Source: Coniferiporia sulphurascens
Taxonomy: Eukaryota; Basidiomycota; Agaricomycetes; Hymenochaetales; Hymenochaetaceae
DNA length: 64,000 nt
Reading direction: 5' to 3'
Assembly: GCA_002794785.1 (NCBI GenBank)
Contig: NBBA01000014.1
Span: 434,001 to 498,000 of the forward strand
Of the stretch, positions 23,593-35,840 are shown piece by piece (the stretch's first letter is position 1; each line of letters begins with the position of its first letter). Both the position numbers and the translations under genes were made by a program. The notes below the pieces were generated by a model. The model ran no database searches, was not told the DNA's origin, and was given only the letters and a program-made list of their open reading frames with translations.

Positions 23593-25389
23593 TGCCGGTG
23601 GGGGAGTATGAGAGTTCAAAGATTCGGGTGGATCGAAACCCCTTCAATGGCTCTTATAAGTCCGCGAGAAAGAGTTGAATGGCGATGTATGGATGGGGCA
23701 AGCTCGGCGACCAGGCTTTGTGTGAGTGGGAAACGGAGATTGAGAAACGGTACCAAGTTGACCAAAATTTGGAAATAAGACACCGCAGGCATGTTCTTTG
23801 GCAGGGCTGGCGGGGATACCAAAGCTAGGCTAGCACATCGCTCGTCAACGAAACTGTGGCCCTGACCGAGCATTGCGCCCAAAGCCTTCTGCCGAACCAC
23901 TCCGGCAAGTACGAACTTACTGGTAAGTAGCGCCACAGCGCGCACATCGCGTGTATTGGTGCAGACTCTGCTTTTCCTCAGCGTATCTTTGATCCGAGCC
24001 TCAAAATGTGCGAACGCAACGGAAACAGACGCAGCGGGGAAAATTATGGATTTCCTTGTTGCACAAGTTCGGGGTTCGGGCTCGGGCACTGCAAAAGAAC
24101 GCCGACATCACAAACCTGTTTGTTCATTTTTTCTTCCCCCCCCCCCAAACAATCGAATTCTTCAGTTACGACAATGGCCAGAGATAACGATGCATGGCTA
24201 TCCAACTCTGAGGACAAGGGTTGTACCATCTAGTGAATTGCGAATGCAATCCTATCGAAGGTACCTTTCAATTAAACGCCCGTGTTCGCTGAAGGATCGG
24301 GAGGATGCACGCACCGCGGTGGTCGTATGCGGAGGGGCACGCTCGTCAAAAGCGGAACGCGCTGGAAAAGAATTATATGGTTATCCCGAGACGCCACCGA
24401 CTCGATTGCCGAAATGTCCGTCGTTTCAGGAGCCTTTCGTCGGGACTGCTAAGATCGGCACAACGATGATAAGGTCTGTGCAAGGCATGAGCGGTAGACA
24501 AACAATCCGCCGACCGACATTGTCTATTGAGGATCTCCGTAAATATTGGTCACAACAAGTCCTATTTTCTATCGGCTCGACCGCGGAAATAGGGTATAAG
24601 AGATAATGTTGGCCACTTGCGCCGAGTCCAAATGCCTTCCGGCAAAATCCCAGTGGCGCTTTCCGTCTTTAAATGGTGGCCAGTACTCGGGAAGACCCTT
24701 TTACACCCCTATTTGGCAAGTGAATTCGTCCTCATAGGCTATCTGAGTCGTCGCCGTCCCTGCCACAATGAGCCAGTCGTTGTGCATGGCGCCGTCCCCT
24801 GAACAGCAATGCCAAAATCACAAAATATCCGAATCATCAGACCGTTTGTAAAGGCGCGCTATCGTCGGTGTAACTGGAAGGGGTCCAATTCGGCCTTTCA
24901 GAGGTACTTTTTTTAGGCTCGCTGTATGCAATATCTAGAAAACGATCCGTCTTCCATGGTTGGGAGGTCACTCTTACTCACAAGAATTTTGCCCCTCAAT
25001 ACTTACAATGCGACACTAGACATGTCCCATGGCCAGGATATTGTTTTTACGGAAAGAAAGTCAGTATAATCGTGGGTATTGAAGGGTCATCAATAAAGAG
25101 ATAATAAAGAGATCAGAACCATTTTTGCTACCATTGACATCAGTAAACATACATACTGTATGACGCATTTGAAACTGTCTTTTGCATTTTGGCCGGCGAG
25201 AGGACATTGACTCGCACGCTGTCTCCTGAGGTCATATACAGTGAGAGCTTTGATGTTCCCTACTATGGGCAAGAAAAAGTGACCACATACTTGCCTTTGA
25301 ACCTCAATAGCCGGCGAAATTGAGCACTTTAAAATATCCATAAGACATGCCCACGGACGCTTTGAAGCGATGGTAATCTTATATCTATA
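23593..25389. other. Intergenic region with a C11 run
   Basis: This is the upstream region of P450 copy 1. It contains an uninterrupted run of 11 C (24136-24146). Two mid-sized open frames, 23956-24606 plus and 23616-24089 minus, lack domain features and are not called as genes. Confidence 0.45.
23654..23659 (-). promoter_or_regulatory. TATA box of P450 copy 1
   Basis: The minus strand reads TATAAG within CTTATAAGAG, 62-67 nt before the ATG. The three tandem P450 genes have a TATA box at a comparable distance. Confidence 0.55.
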
Positions 25390-26134
25390 CTTGTGCCTCC
25401 CATAAGTGACCGGTCACCCTGATTTCCGGGAAATTTGACAATTACTTCTGATCAGCTCATTGGTTTCTTTCCAAAATATTTAGGCATGTACCTAGACCCA
25501 ATATGCATGCTCTGACAGATTTTAGCAGCAGTGTGGCTGATAATACAGCTGTAGTTGGGTAAAGGTGTGTTCTGGAATATGTCTCAAAAGTGCAATTTTG
25601 TACTCTGGTTTTCTTCATATGAATTCATCTGCATCACAGAATATGCTGAAACTTTACATAGGTAATCTGTAGTCTATATACAACTTCCATAATGGCTTAC
25701 AGGTACCATAGTTTAATCCTTGTTGAAATACAAGCTCATCATCAATATTGGGCTGGTTTTAGACCAAGAAACACACATTTCTGAAAGATATCACAACAGT
25801 TCATGACACAGCTAAGAGTAAAATACAATAAATTCAGAGGATGTCAGTAAGATGTCAAGTAGTAGGTACAGGCAGTTTCAGGGTAAACTGTTGTCAACTA
25901 CAATTTCCACAGGGGGAGGAAAGCAGCTTATATGCACATTTTAGAATCTGGAGTTGACTCATTACAATTGAAGCATTTGTGCCATTACTCCCAAAATAAA
26001 CAACTACTTGCATAACAGACACAAGCAGTCAAATATAAGATTTTGTAAGGAATGAGTGCCTCATTGACGAAAAAATTGCAGATTACAAAAACATCTTTGA
26101 GATGTGGTGACCGGTCACTTATGGGATGCACGAG
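25390..26134. mobile_element. Non-autonomous TIR element (MITE-like), 745 bp, TA-flanked
   Basis: CCCATAAGTGACCGGTCACC at 25399-25418 is exactly inverted at 26106-26125. The match extends outward as CTtGTGCcT against CTcGTGCaT to give ends of about 29 bp. A TA dinucleotide flanks both sides (25388-25389 and 26135-26136), as for Tc1/mariner-type target sites. The interior is AT-rich with no long open frame, so the element would need a transposase in trans. Confidence 0.8.
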
Positions 26135-27027
26135 TACAGAGAGAAGCAAAACGGAGAAATACAGGCGCTTGATCTCATCCTAACTCTCACGAACAGGCAA
26201 ACTCCGCAATATGCAACACACCTGCGAGTTTAAAGACCTCCATGTGTACATGGGAGCGCCATGGGCGTCATTGTCTGAGTCTTCTGGAAAACAATTCCGC
26301 GGGAGCCTCGTAAAAAGTGTAGTGAAGTTCCATGACGAACGAAGGACACATATATACAGAACAGAAGACCTGATTGTGGACAAAGCGGCGTATGCGACGG
26401 AAGCTGACATATACGTTATTCCCATCATCAATGGAAATTATCGGGGTTCCGCGGTCCATCGTGCTGAAGGAAAGAAGGAACCGTTCCTAATGAAGAATAC
26501 CGGTTTGAAAGATATGCGGTCCGGTTAGAGCACTTCCTTGCTGTTTTACAACCCTTAAGTATTTTCATTGCTTGCGATTGAACCATGAAGACCTCTTGAA
26601 GTCTGGAAATCGTCCGAGAGTAGCGTACCGGTCGAACTGTGAACTTCTCCGAGGGACTGATACTGAGAAGAAGAAAGCGCGAAATACATAATCGTGTACG
26701 AGTTCACATGGGCGTATCAGTTATGAAATCCATGTATTTGTTCAGACTCAATCTTGACCTCGGTGCCTGCAAGTTCCCGGGCCGGTCATTTATAGATGTT
26801 TCGATCAAGAACTTAAGAAAAAGAACTAACATTAATTTCAAAATCATATGCCATTGATAGTGTCGTAGTGAGCTAAGAAGTTTGGGTCGCATTCGCGGCG
26901 CTGTAGTACGAAATCGGTCGAGGGCCAAGGCATCATACGCGAGCGGCGAGTCGCCGGCGACATAACAAGCGATTATGTAACATGGATGCTATAGACGGCA
27001 GCAGCACTAGTGGACACTGATCTTTGC
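26135..27027. other. Intergenic region
   Basis: No supported gene. A 105-residue plus frame at 26211-26528 has no recognisable domain. Confidence 0.4.
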
Positions 27028-28526
27028 ATGAGCTTTCGATCTGCTTTGAAACACCTTCGCCGCTATTTCTCTAGTTCACCCAGCGCACCTCTAGGTCCTC
27101 GTCTACCTCGGAGCGCTGTAGTAACCATGTCACTATCGGAGTTTCTGCTAAGCAACAAGCAACAGTACTTGAGCGCTATTCACGAAGGCAAAGGGCGCGA
27201 GTGGATCGTGGTGATGGGGAACGAGGCAGGAGGTGAAGATCGATTTACCATCGCACACCTCTCTTGAAGTTCTCAAGATGCCCGTTGAATGCGCCAGATC
27301 TCGATTCGATCGCCTCATCAATAGCGTACTCATGGTTTTTGACAACCGTGAACAAGCTGCCCTCAGTCGCGCTCATCCAAACGCCGCGTGAAGACCTCAG
27401 GCTGCGACCGGAGAACGAACATGCATTTTCGCTCGCATCGCTTACACCTGATCATGGAGAGCTCTTGTGCATCGATGATATTCCTTCATCCGTCCCCTTT
27501 CCATCGAACAAATATGCTCTTGTTGATCACAACGTACTGCTGCCGCGCTTCTCCGAAGGGAACGATGATGCTACTGTAGTCGCCGTGCTAGATCACCACA
27601 GCGATGAGGGCCTCTACAAGGATACGGCAGACCCCAGGACCATCGTCAGTTCGGGGAGTGCAACCTCTATCGTCGCACGCCATTTCCAGCTTTCAGATCC
27701 GAATAGTGAGCTACGGATTCCGCCCGAGCTGGCGACGCTACTCTTCTGCGGAGCACTCCTCGATACATCCGGACTCAAGCCCGGTGGAAAGGCCGTAGCT
27801 CTGGACTATGAGTCGGCCGCATACCTTTTCCCACGCTCACTCCTCGCTTCGTCAGGCCCATTCGACGTGTCGGCAGTGTCGGCGGAGTCTCCCTGGAGGT
27901 CGCTCGCGCAGGAGCTACAAGACAGGAAGTCATCAGTCGCACACTTGTCATCTACAGACCTCCTGCGTCGTGACTACAAGCAGTACGAGTGGACGCCCTT
28001 CTGGGGCGCCGACTCGGAGCGGCGAACCATTCGCATCGGTTTGTCCACCGTCCCTCTCGGGCTGAAATCGTGGCTCCCGCGTGGTGTCGCCGAGTTTTGG
28101 GACTCAGTCGACGGCTTCATGGACGAGCGCAGTCTGGACATCCTGGGCATCCTCATGACGTTCCACAGCGAGAAAAAGAAGAAGGAAGGAAAGCATAAGG
28201 GCCATGCCGACGCTAAGAAAAAGCACGAGGCCAAGGAAGAGAAGGTGGGCAAACACAAGCGCCAGGTACTTTTTGTCGTGCGCGAGTTGCCCGGAGGAGG
28301 CCTTGAGGAACGTCTATGGGCTGGCCTCGAGGGGAGCGAAGAACTTGAACTTAAGCAACATCCGATTCAAAAGTTTACCAAGGACGCAAGTGTGGATGGC
28401 GGAGTTGATAACAGGAGGGCACGTGCGTATAAACAGCATAACACAAAGGCAACGCGAAAAACCGTGGCTCCCTTGCTCAAACAAATTATCGAAGGAGACA
28501 AAGTGGAAACGGAGAAGACTGATTAA
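27028..28526 (+). CDS. PPX1: Exopolyphosphatase (DHH family)
   Basis: Two exons, 27028-27232 and 27298-28526 (intron 65 nt), give 477 residues. The product removes terminal phosphate from inorganic polyphosphate. DHH-family metal sites are visible: GNEAGDLDSIASS formed across the splice, VDHN, LDHH (in VVAVLDHHSDEG) and GALLDTSG. A DHHA2 C-terminal domain follows, with an unusual Lys-rich insertion (about residues 365-395, EKKKKEGKHKGHADAKKKHE). The first ATG at 27028 adds 33 residues rich in Arg and Ser (MSFRSALKHLRRYFSSS), resembling a mitochondrial presequence. A second in-frame ATG at 27127 (MSLSEFLLSNKQQYLSAI) would make the 444-residue cytosolic form. Both starts are plausible. Confidence 0.93.
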
Positions 28527-29278
28527 AGATCCAGAGCATATCCAACACATCTTACACATCTTACACTGATAGACGCGAATTCAAGAGGACAAGTGGAACT
28601 TCATCGCCATATACATAAACAATAAATACAAAGCAACTGTGAGGAGCGATGCTAACAATCTAACAATCGTACACGACCTGGTCCGTTTCTCATAAATGAC
28701 GACATCTTCCGTTCTATTCGACACGGCCACTTTTATACGCTTTTCGACCACACAGACACTTCTTCCATTTCGCGTTGGGTAATCTCTTCCATTTTCTATG
28801 CGCGCTCCGGCAGGCCAATTCGGGCATTATTTCTGTGGCGTTGGTGGAAATCCGAAGCGCGATGATGCGGCAGCCCAACGCCGTCCTCCACAAGCCAGCG
28901 GCAGACAATATCCTCATTCGCGTCGTCCAAGAGACTTTCCCCCGGCCGCTCGATGACGTCGTACGATGTATTACGCGGGTTGACTGGGTGTTGTTTGTTC
29001 GGAAGGAACGCTAGAACTCGCGACGAATATTTAATATGTTTTGTTTACGAGAAATGATCATTTCCCCACCGACGGCAGGAAATGAAAGGATACGACTTAC
29101 GGGGTCTTCCTTTCATGAAGATCGCCGTCCAGTCGCTTTGAGTGCTAGAGACGCAGGAGTATCAGCGCGGGTTGTGGCTTAAGCTGAGATATAATTATCT
29201 GGTGAAGATTTTACAATTCAGAAAAGTACGCGTGTGCCTTCACGCTGTGTCCCTGAAGCCGTTGAAGAGGATCCTCGA
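28527..29278. other. Intergenic region between convergent genes
   Basis: 3' flanks of the exopolyphosphatase and kinase genes. I see nothing else I can support. Confidence 0.45.
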
Positions 29279-31225
29279 CTAGGAGCTATTAAACAAAGAA
29301 GCCGTATCAGACTTTGACTTTCGGGATTTGACTGGAAACGGAACTGCGGAGACAAACTGGCGAAGACCAGGATGCGCCGAGAGTAAAACGAGCTGCTCGC
29401 GATCTATTTCATTACGTTGAATCGTAAGAATTGCTTCGTCGTCATCTGGTTCGTCTACAAGGTCCTGGAAAAGTGTAATGAACGCAAATACAATCAACAT
29501 CGATTTTCCCTGCGTAAATGAATTTCGAACTCGACCCGTAGCAAGCTCAAACAGTGTTATTCCGAGGCTCCAAAAATCCGACGAGGTACCATCGTTCTGT
29601 CTGGGGGGATTGTGTGTCAATACCTCTGGTGCTGCATAGCGCACGGTGAATATCGGTGTCAGGCCTCCCATCCGAGGACTCTTGGTGGTTGGGAGCGTGG
29701 GACTTGGAGTTCCCGGACTCTCCGACAGAAAACAAGATCCACCATAGTCCGCCAGGATACAGTGTCCTTCGGCGTCGACAAGAATGTTCGTCGGTTTCAC
29801 GTCATGATGGACAATGCCCATATCATGCAGACCAAGTATGGCGATAACCTGCAGGTCAATGCTGAGGAGGATAAAATGGCAAGGAAAAGGCATGCACTCA
29901 CTACTTCGGCGACCATAAGCTTAAATTGTCGAGGATCACGGAGCTCGGGATGCCTGTTCGCGCCTCTGCCAAGGTCACCACCCTGATAATATTCCTACGT
30001 TGGGACCGGGCCGGTGAGCAGATAATAGTCACAAATTGAACAATATTAGGACTTACCAAAACCATGTGTATGTTCCCTCTATATTGCCAGATCCAGTCCT
30101 TCACAGGCGCCGGCCGCGCAAGAAAAGGCGCCTCCTCCTTACCCGCGCGCCAAACCTTCCAAAGCACCTTCGCCTCGTTCGAAACACTCGTCGCCTCCCG
30201 ACGGCTTCGAACACGACGAAGTGCAATTACCTTTACCGCGTATTGTGCGTGCGTCCTGAGGTGCAACGCGAGCAGCACCTTTCCAAATCCGCCCTCGCCA
30301 AGTAATCCTCCAAACTGGTATTCAAACTTGTAGAGAGCTGGAGATAGCACGGAGACCGGAACCAGCCAAGTATTGTCTCGTATGTGGGCAGGGGCAGATG
30401 GGGCGCGTCTGTGCCGCGAGAGGAGCGGTATTGCCCGTCCTTGACTGGCGGATACTCAAAGGAAGGCGGCAGATTCTGGAGAGGCCATGATAGCATAGGC
30501 TGGCGTCGTTCTGTTATTATTTCTGGCAATTCGGGTGATGCTGGCCGCGGCGGTCGAGCTGGGGGGAAATTCCATGCATCATCTGTATCCGGGTCAGCAG
30601 GGGCATTGTCCTTAAGTGCTAAGTCTTCAATAACTGAGCTGGATATTGGCGGGACAACGTCTAGGTACTCCTCTTGCTGCATTGCGGGCTGTCCCTCGGA
30701 TGTAGCAGCGTCATCGCCACCAGTATCTTCTACGCTATCGCCGGGCTGAGGATCTACAATTGGCTCCTCCAGAGGTTCGGAGGCGGCCGACCGGCTTATG
30801 GCCTGCGCAGGTCCTACGTCCTGCTTGTTAAGCTTTTCTGGCTCCGCAACCGAGGGAACCCCCTCCACTTCTGTCGCCGCACCCACGTCCTCTTCGGAAA
30901 TCATAGCCAGCTCGTTCCTGTAACCAGCCGTAGCTTTTTGTTTGATACTGTAATTGTCATCACTGCCGTCCGAGAGATCTGCAGTAGGAGAGAGCGGGCT
31001 GGAAGGACCTGATGCCTCAATTCCAAGCAGGGTGTTTTCTGCGGTTAAGGCCGTCGGAGGACTTGAGGCTTGACTACCAGTGGCTTTAGGGCTTTCAACC
31101 TCGGCTTTACCCTTGTCACCGCCGCGTACGGTTCGTAAGAGGCGTGCAGCCTTCACAGTCCTAAGACGTAGAGCCTTAATGCGCTTCAGCATTCTGTGCC
31201 ACCGACACCCAGTATCTTCCATCAT
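29279..31225 (-). CDS. Serine/threonine protein kinase with long acidic N-terminal region
   Basis: Proposed exons are 30446-31225, 30327 boundary then 30057-30326, 29902-29994, 29531-29848 and 29279-29464, giving 548 residues. The first approximately 260 residues are Ser/Glu/Asp/Pro-rich and probably disordered. The kinase domain has the glycine loop LGEGGFGKV, the VAIK-like YAVKVI, the catalytic loop VHHDVKPTNILVD (HRD replaced by HHD), ADYGG in place of DFG, AAPEVL and SSDFWSLGITLFELATG. The join between N-terminal and kinase frames needs a 119 nt intron with a weak donor (GTCAAG at 30445) and could instead be a frameshift. The 66 nt stretch 29465-29530 is a likely in-frame intron. Substrate and pathway are unknown. 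Confidence 0.75.
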
Positions 31226-32743
31226 CACGAGCGTACAGTCGTTGAGGTAAGAAGGAGCCGTACCGAAGTAAACTGTGGAGCTCGTGCTCCTCTAAATATC
31301 CCCAGGGTGACTGAGGAATAATTGATGGCAGAATGCGCTAGGGGGAAAGCGACTGGAGATGTTGAAGGGTGTATGGTACAACTGGCCCGGCTGTTTTCAA
31401 TTGCGCATAGATACGGTGAGCAATCGGCGAGGCTTTACTTAGGACAGGGGCCCGCCTGTGCACGTACCCACTAGTCGGAGATTATTGACTTGTGTGAAGC
31501 ATTGCCTGTTCGACCAGAAAGCCCAGCTTCCTGGTAAGGCCCAGCCGCGGTTTATGATAGTCGGAGGCGAAGAGGGGGGGGGGGAACCGAGAAAAAAACT
31601 CGGGAGCTTAACCACCTTAAAGGGATCATTGATATAGTGGCACGGGAGAGACCGTGCATTAGGAAAAAAACATCCAGCTAAGCGGATACCGGAAGGCAGG
31701 TTCACATTTATACACTTGGTGCAGCTGATCAAAAGAAGTGCAGTAGAATTGGCTGCGGTTCGACTGCCACGTTCCCCGAGTCCACCGACTTTATCCGTCG
31801 GTTGTCCTAGAGATTCGTCGGGACCTGCAGAGATGAGTCTTAGCCAATAGTTACCGTGCACAACTGATATACTCATCCGCATCGGGGTGAGCCGACGGTC
31901 CTATACGACCAAAGTAAATTTCGAGGCTGTGACTCCGTTTAGTCAGCGCTACGTTTTACTGGATTCGGCGGCTTCTCGAAGGAAAAAAACCAAGCTGGAA
32001 GTAAGTAGAGTTTATAGCGAAGTACCAGGGTCGTGCTGTGTCCAATAACAACGAGCGGCAGCACGGATGCTTTAGTCATTAGGAAAGCACTTAGCGTGCG
32101 AGCGTAAACCTTGATAGAGTCAATATCCGTCGCCGTTGAAAGTTTCTTAGGAACAACGCAAGGGGGGGGGGAGATCGCCATCGCCGCGCTCGAGCTTGAA
32201 GTCGATCGTGTGCATGAACTTTGTCCAATTCGCTAAATCTCGTCCCTGTATCTCCGTTCATCAGCGGTTGGGCGCCACCTTGACAACATATCCGTAATTG
32301 CTCATAAGGGAGAAGCGTTCAAGCCTCAAAATGTCCGAGGAGTCGTAACCGCTGTGCCTGGTGGATGCGACCCGCTTCATTACAGAATCGGGATGCATAA
32401 ACACTTTAAAAGTTTAGAGCAGAGTTTATTTTTTTGATTCGTTGAAGTGCACGGGGCCTGGTAGTACAAAATGTGAGGGCGATACGGACATTGAATACTT
32501 ACACTGAATACAAAGAAGAGAGAAGGGAAGGGGAAGGAGTGGCAACAACTTCCCCCATTATTCGTGAATGTTCCGGCCTTACTAACGTAATCGGTAGCGA
32601 GGGGATGATCACTAGATTTATGCACAAGGGCTGAGTTTCCCAAGAGTTAGCTGAATGAATGTAAGCCGACATATGAGATTTAGGTCATATAATCTGTGGC
32701 TTCTCACCTTTCATACGAAGCGTCTCGGGCTGGAGCGTCGTGT
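31226..32743. other. Intergenic region with G runs
   Basis: About 1.5 kb without a recognisable gene. It contains poly-G runs at 31574-31584 and near 32161-32170. A 147-residue minus-strand frame at 31439-31882 shows no domain. Confidence 0.45.
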
Positions 32744-33336
32744 TCACCCCTTCTTCGGCCAGCCCAGCCATGATGACCAAGACGAAGGCGGATTCGACGG
32801 CGCGGGGGGTGCGGGGGACGCCGGAGTCGAAGTAGAGGTCGGAGTCGGCGGGCCAGGAGCAGCGTCGCCGCCATCTCTATTCTTCCCAGCAGCGTTCTGC
32901 GCCAACGCAGTCTTCACAGTCTCGTCAATACGATGCGCCTCCTCCGCCTGCTTCAGCCTCTTCTCGAACTCCCGCGACTCAAAAGCGGACGTTGGCGGCG
33001 GCGCGGTGGGCCTCGTGTTACCCGTGAGCACGCCCATGCCCATCTCCTGCACACCGGCGAACACGATCGCGACGATGGTGAGCCCCTGCGCGACCACGCG
33101 TGCGCGCAGCCAGCGCTGATAGCCGACTGCGTCGCGCTGCCCCATCCTCCTGAATGCTATCGTGAGCGTGCCGACTGTTGCGAGCATGCCTAAAAGCGAG
33201 CGTGTCATTTCTTTCGTCGGTGACAAAAGAAAAGACATTGGGGGAACACACCAAGTGGAATGAGGGGATGTTTCTTCATCTGCGCCGACGTTTTGTCAAG
33301 GAAGGAAGGCTGTTGTGACTCTTCATAGTCGTCCAT
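32744..33336 (-). CDS. RCF1: Respiratory supercomplex factor 1 (HIG1 domain protein)
   Basis: Two exons, 33252-33336 and 32744-33189, separated by a 62 nt intron, give 176 residues. The splice rebuilds the diagnostic HIG1 start: MDDYEESQQPSFLDKTSA, MKKHPLIPLG, then MLATVGTLTIAFRRM as the first membrane helix. QRWLRARVVAQGLTIVAIV carries the QRxxRxRVVAQG signature and the second helix. A charged helix (FEKRLKQAEEAHRIDE) and a Pro/Ser/Thr-rich tail ending SWLGWPKKG follow. In the mitochondrial inner membrane, Rcf1 helps complexes III and IV associate and supports complex IV maturation. The short first exon is easily missed. The gene lies 269 nt downstream of EMC2 on the same strand. Confidence 0.93.
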
Positions 33337-33604
33337 TTTTCCCGGCTGAAGAGGGTTGGGACAGGATTTGTCAAGCAGTGAGTCCTGAGTCCAAGTTACA
33401 GCTTACTACCAGGCGGGACCAAGAATCACGGATCACGTGGTGTCGCGCAAACAAAATCATTTGCCCGTTCATAACCGTCATAGTCGTACGAGCAAACAGT
33501 AAAGCAGAGCGTCTGGCGTCCGATACAACGTAAAGATTATACACTACATAAATAAAACAGCGTGCAAAGATCCAAGAACCACTTGATGACTCTTCGAGCT
33601 AATA

Positions 33605-34838
33605 CTACTTGGCCTCCAGCCATTTTACGAGCTCCTCGCGCCCGCGCACGGGCCCATTGCGAGGCCCACCCGAATAAGTAGAGTAGGATGTCAATAGTCT
33701 TTCCGTCGCGAGCTCGTCGAGAAGATGTACGTGTTCTGGTACGGGTGTCTGCGAAGACGAGACCGACGCTGCACGCGGGTCCTTTATTAACCGACGTGTG
33801 CACTAAAAGTTATCAAAACATCCACATCAGTTCAAGAGATTCAAGTGAGGGTCAATATACAGGATCGCAACACACCTGCTTGAGCCCGAACCACGCGCGC
33901 ACGGCGATGCCCTCCGGCACCGCTTCAATACGCGCCGCGGGGTCCAGGTCGGGGTCTTCCGTCATATCGACCACGCCGAGGAAGAACTTGACAGCAAGCG
34001 GTAGGTCTCCGGCTGTGTACGCTACCTCTGCGGCTTGTAGTACATAGAATGGGTTCTGCGGGGCGAGGAGTAACGCATGCTGCAATGCACCCAGCGCGGA
34101 CTCGTATCTACAGAAGGCGGGTGTGTAGATTAGTCGCGTTCAGGGAAGCGTAACCAAAGTAGCACGAGACGCGAATCCGAAGAGGCACGAGAAGCAAGTG
34201 CAGACAACTCACTGGTTACATGAAGAGTAAATGTCTGCGAGCTCCAGCCAGCCTTCAACATCCGTGTAGTACGTGTCAAGGAACGTTGAGAGCTCGTCCA
34301 CCGCACGAGTCACCTCCTTCATACGCCGGAGTATTGAAACCTTGCGTTTCCACGCTGCCTAACAAGTTACCACCATCACGCCGGCGTTAGTTGCATGTCT
34401 TGCTCCGGGGCAGAAGTGAAAACACACCGCATTCGCCTCATCTGCCTCGAGCAAGCCATCGTAGTACACCAGAACGTCTTCGGGAAGCTCGGAGGCCTCT
34501 TTCCTGATCCCAACGAGTACGTCCACACGCGGTGAGCCAGGGAACTTCTCCTTCAAGCTCGCTATACATTCCTGTTCGGGGTAGACATAACTTAGCCGCC
34601 GAACACGGTCGTGCCGCAGAGAGAGTATACTCACGTCAGCGATATCAAGCCGCCCAACGTCAATAGCCGCAAGCGCAAGCTGTTCCAACCACGCATAAGC
34701 GTCCGCGTCAGCGCCGCTCGCTGTCTGCTTGTTCTTTAGCAGGACCGCGCCATGCTCGACGATTTCCTGGGACTGGCGAGAGTTCTGCACTCGAAAAGAC
34801 GCAAGCTTCTCCAATGCGGCAGACAGAGTCCCGGACAT
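33605..34838 (-). CDS. EMC2: ER membrane protein complex subunit 2 (TPR protein)
   Basis: Five exons, 34635-34838, 34428-34571, 34213-34358, 33876-34107 and 33605-33802, give 307 residues in one clean frame. The product is built of TPR-like helical repeats: EKFPGSPRVDVLVGIRKEAS, KRKVSILRRMKEVTRAVDEL, TYYTDVEGWLELADIY, ALGALQHALLLAPQNPFYVL and AAEVAYTAGDLPLAVKFF, then AWFGLKQ. This order is characteristic of EMC2/TTC35, the cytosolic subunit of the ER membrane insertase complex that inserts weakly hydrophobic and tail-anchored segments. It has no membrane segment, as expected. It is divergent from SEC11, about 1 kb away, another ER membrane gene. Confidence 0.93.
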
Positions 34839-35840
34839 CTAATATCAACTGGTGTTAGAGCGAAGTAGTGACGAAGCCGGAAACCGAAATTCAGAAAAGC
34901 GACAATCGTGCAAGTGTGCACGTGTCGGCATCTGCTATTCACGTGATGGATAAGATAATAGTAAAAGCGCGACGCGCGCTTCCTGAAGGAACTAAAGAAC
35001 GCCGGTCAGCCTCAAGTTGAAATGAACACTGCAGGAAAGGATTTAGGATAATTTATGTGACGATACAAAAGTCGACCCGATCCGTCGAGATTCGGTACTC
35101 CCAACCACACTGAATCTGCATCCGACGCTGGTGATTAGTCTAGCCATTTTAAGCTGTCGGGTCGTCGGGTCGTCGGGTCGTCGGGGCTGCTAGTACCATC
35201 TTCCAAATTCCAACTTGAATGCTGTTCAACCAAAGGTAGACACGCGTAAGGGACAACATAGTATCGGCGGGTGTAAAATAAAGGTACCCGAGCCAATGAC
35301 TAAATACAAGTCTCCCATTGCCTTGTCACAAGCACAAGCCAATCTTCAGAGAATGTTAATATTCCACTAGTCTTTGCGTGTGCCGATCCTCAGAAGTCTC
35401 GTAGCACAGCGATCGGAGAGACTTTAAGTAAAGGAATCTACGGCAGGTCTCCCAATGGCGGGCACAGCTGCTAATACTACCCGCTAGCTCGCTCTTACGT
35501 GCCTAACATCTCCCTCGATCGTAATTATAACAAAGGTCTTGGTCGAAGTTTGTCCACGGTCGTAAGTCATGAACTTGTGGCCAGCGGTAGCTAACGTATT
35601 AGTCATCGCATAAGTCCTCGGTTTAGCGTGGCGGTGACGTGACGGACCCCCTGGAGACCACGTGTCAATCCCCAACGAGCACTCGTGTCGATAATTCGTG
35701 TCGAGCGAGTCCGCGCCCTTTCGGAACTCAAATAATTACTCTCCTCGCCACACATCCTCCCTACCTCCTCGTCCGCCCTCGCCACAGCAACACCTCCACC
35801 AGCCCGCCCCCCTCCCTCTCTTTAGGCCTCTCGACTCTCG
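34839..35840. other. Shared divergent promoter region of EMC2 and SEC11
   Basis: About 1.0 kb between two divergently transcribed ER genes. It holds an 8 bp tandem repeat at 35156-35186 and a C/T-rich tract (about 35737-35830) just before the SEC11 ATG, typical of fungal promoters. No gene is seen. Confidence 0.5.
35156..35186 (+). repeat. 8 bp tandem repeat, about four copies
   Basis: The unit GTCGGGTC is repeated almost perfectly four times; the last copy differs by one base. Confidence 0.8.

Noticed and set aside
23956..24606. 216-residue plus-strand frame upstream of P450 copy 1
   Set aside because: It passes through an 11-C run, has no domain pattern and no start context.
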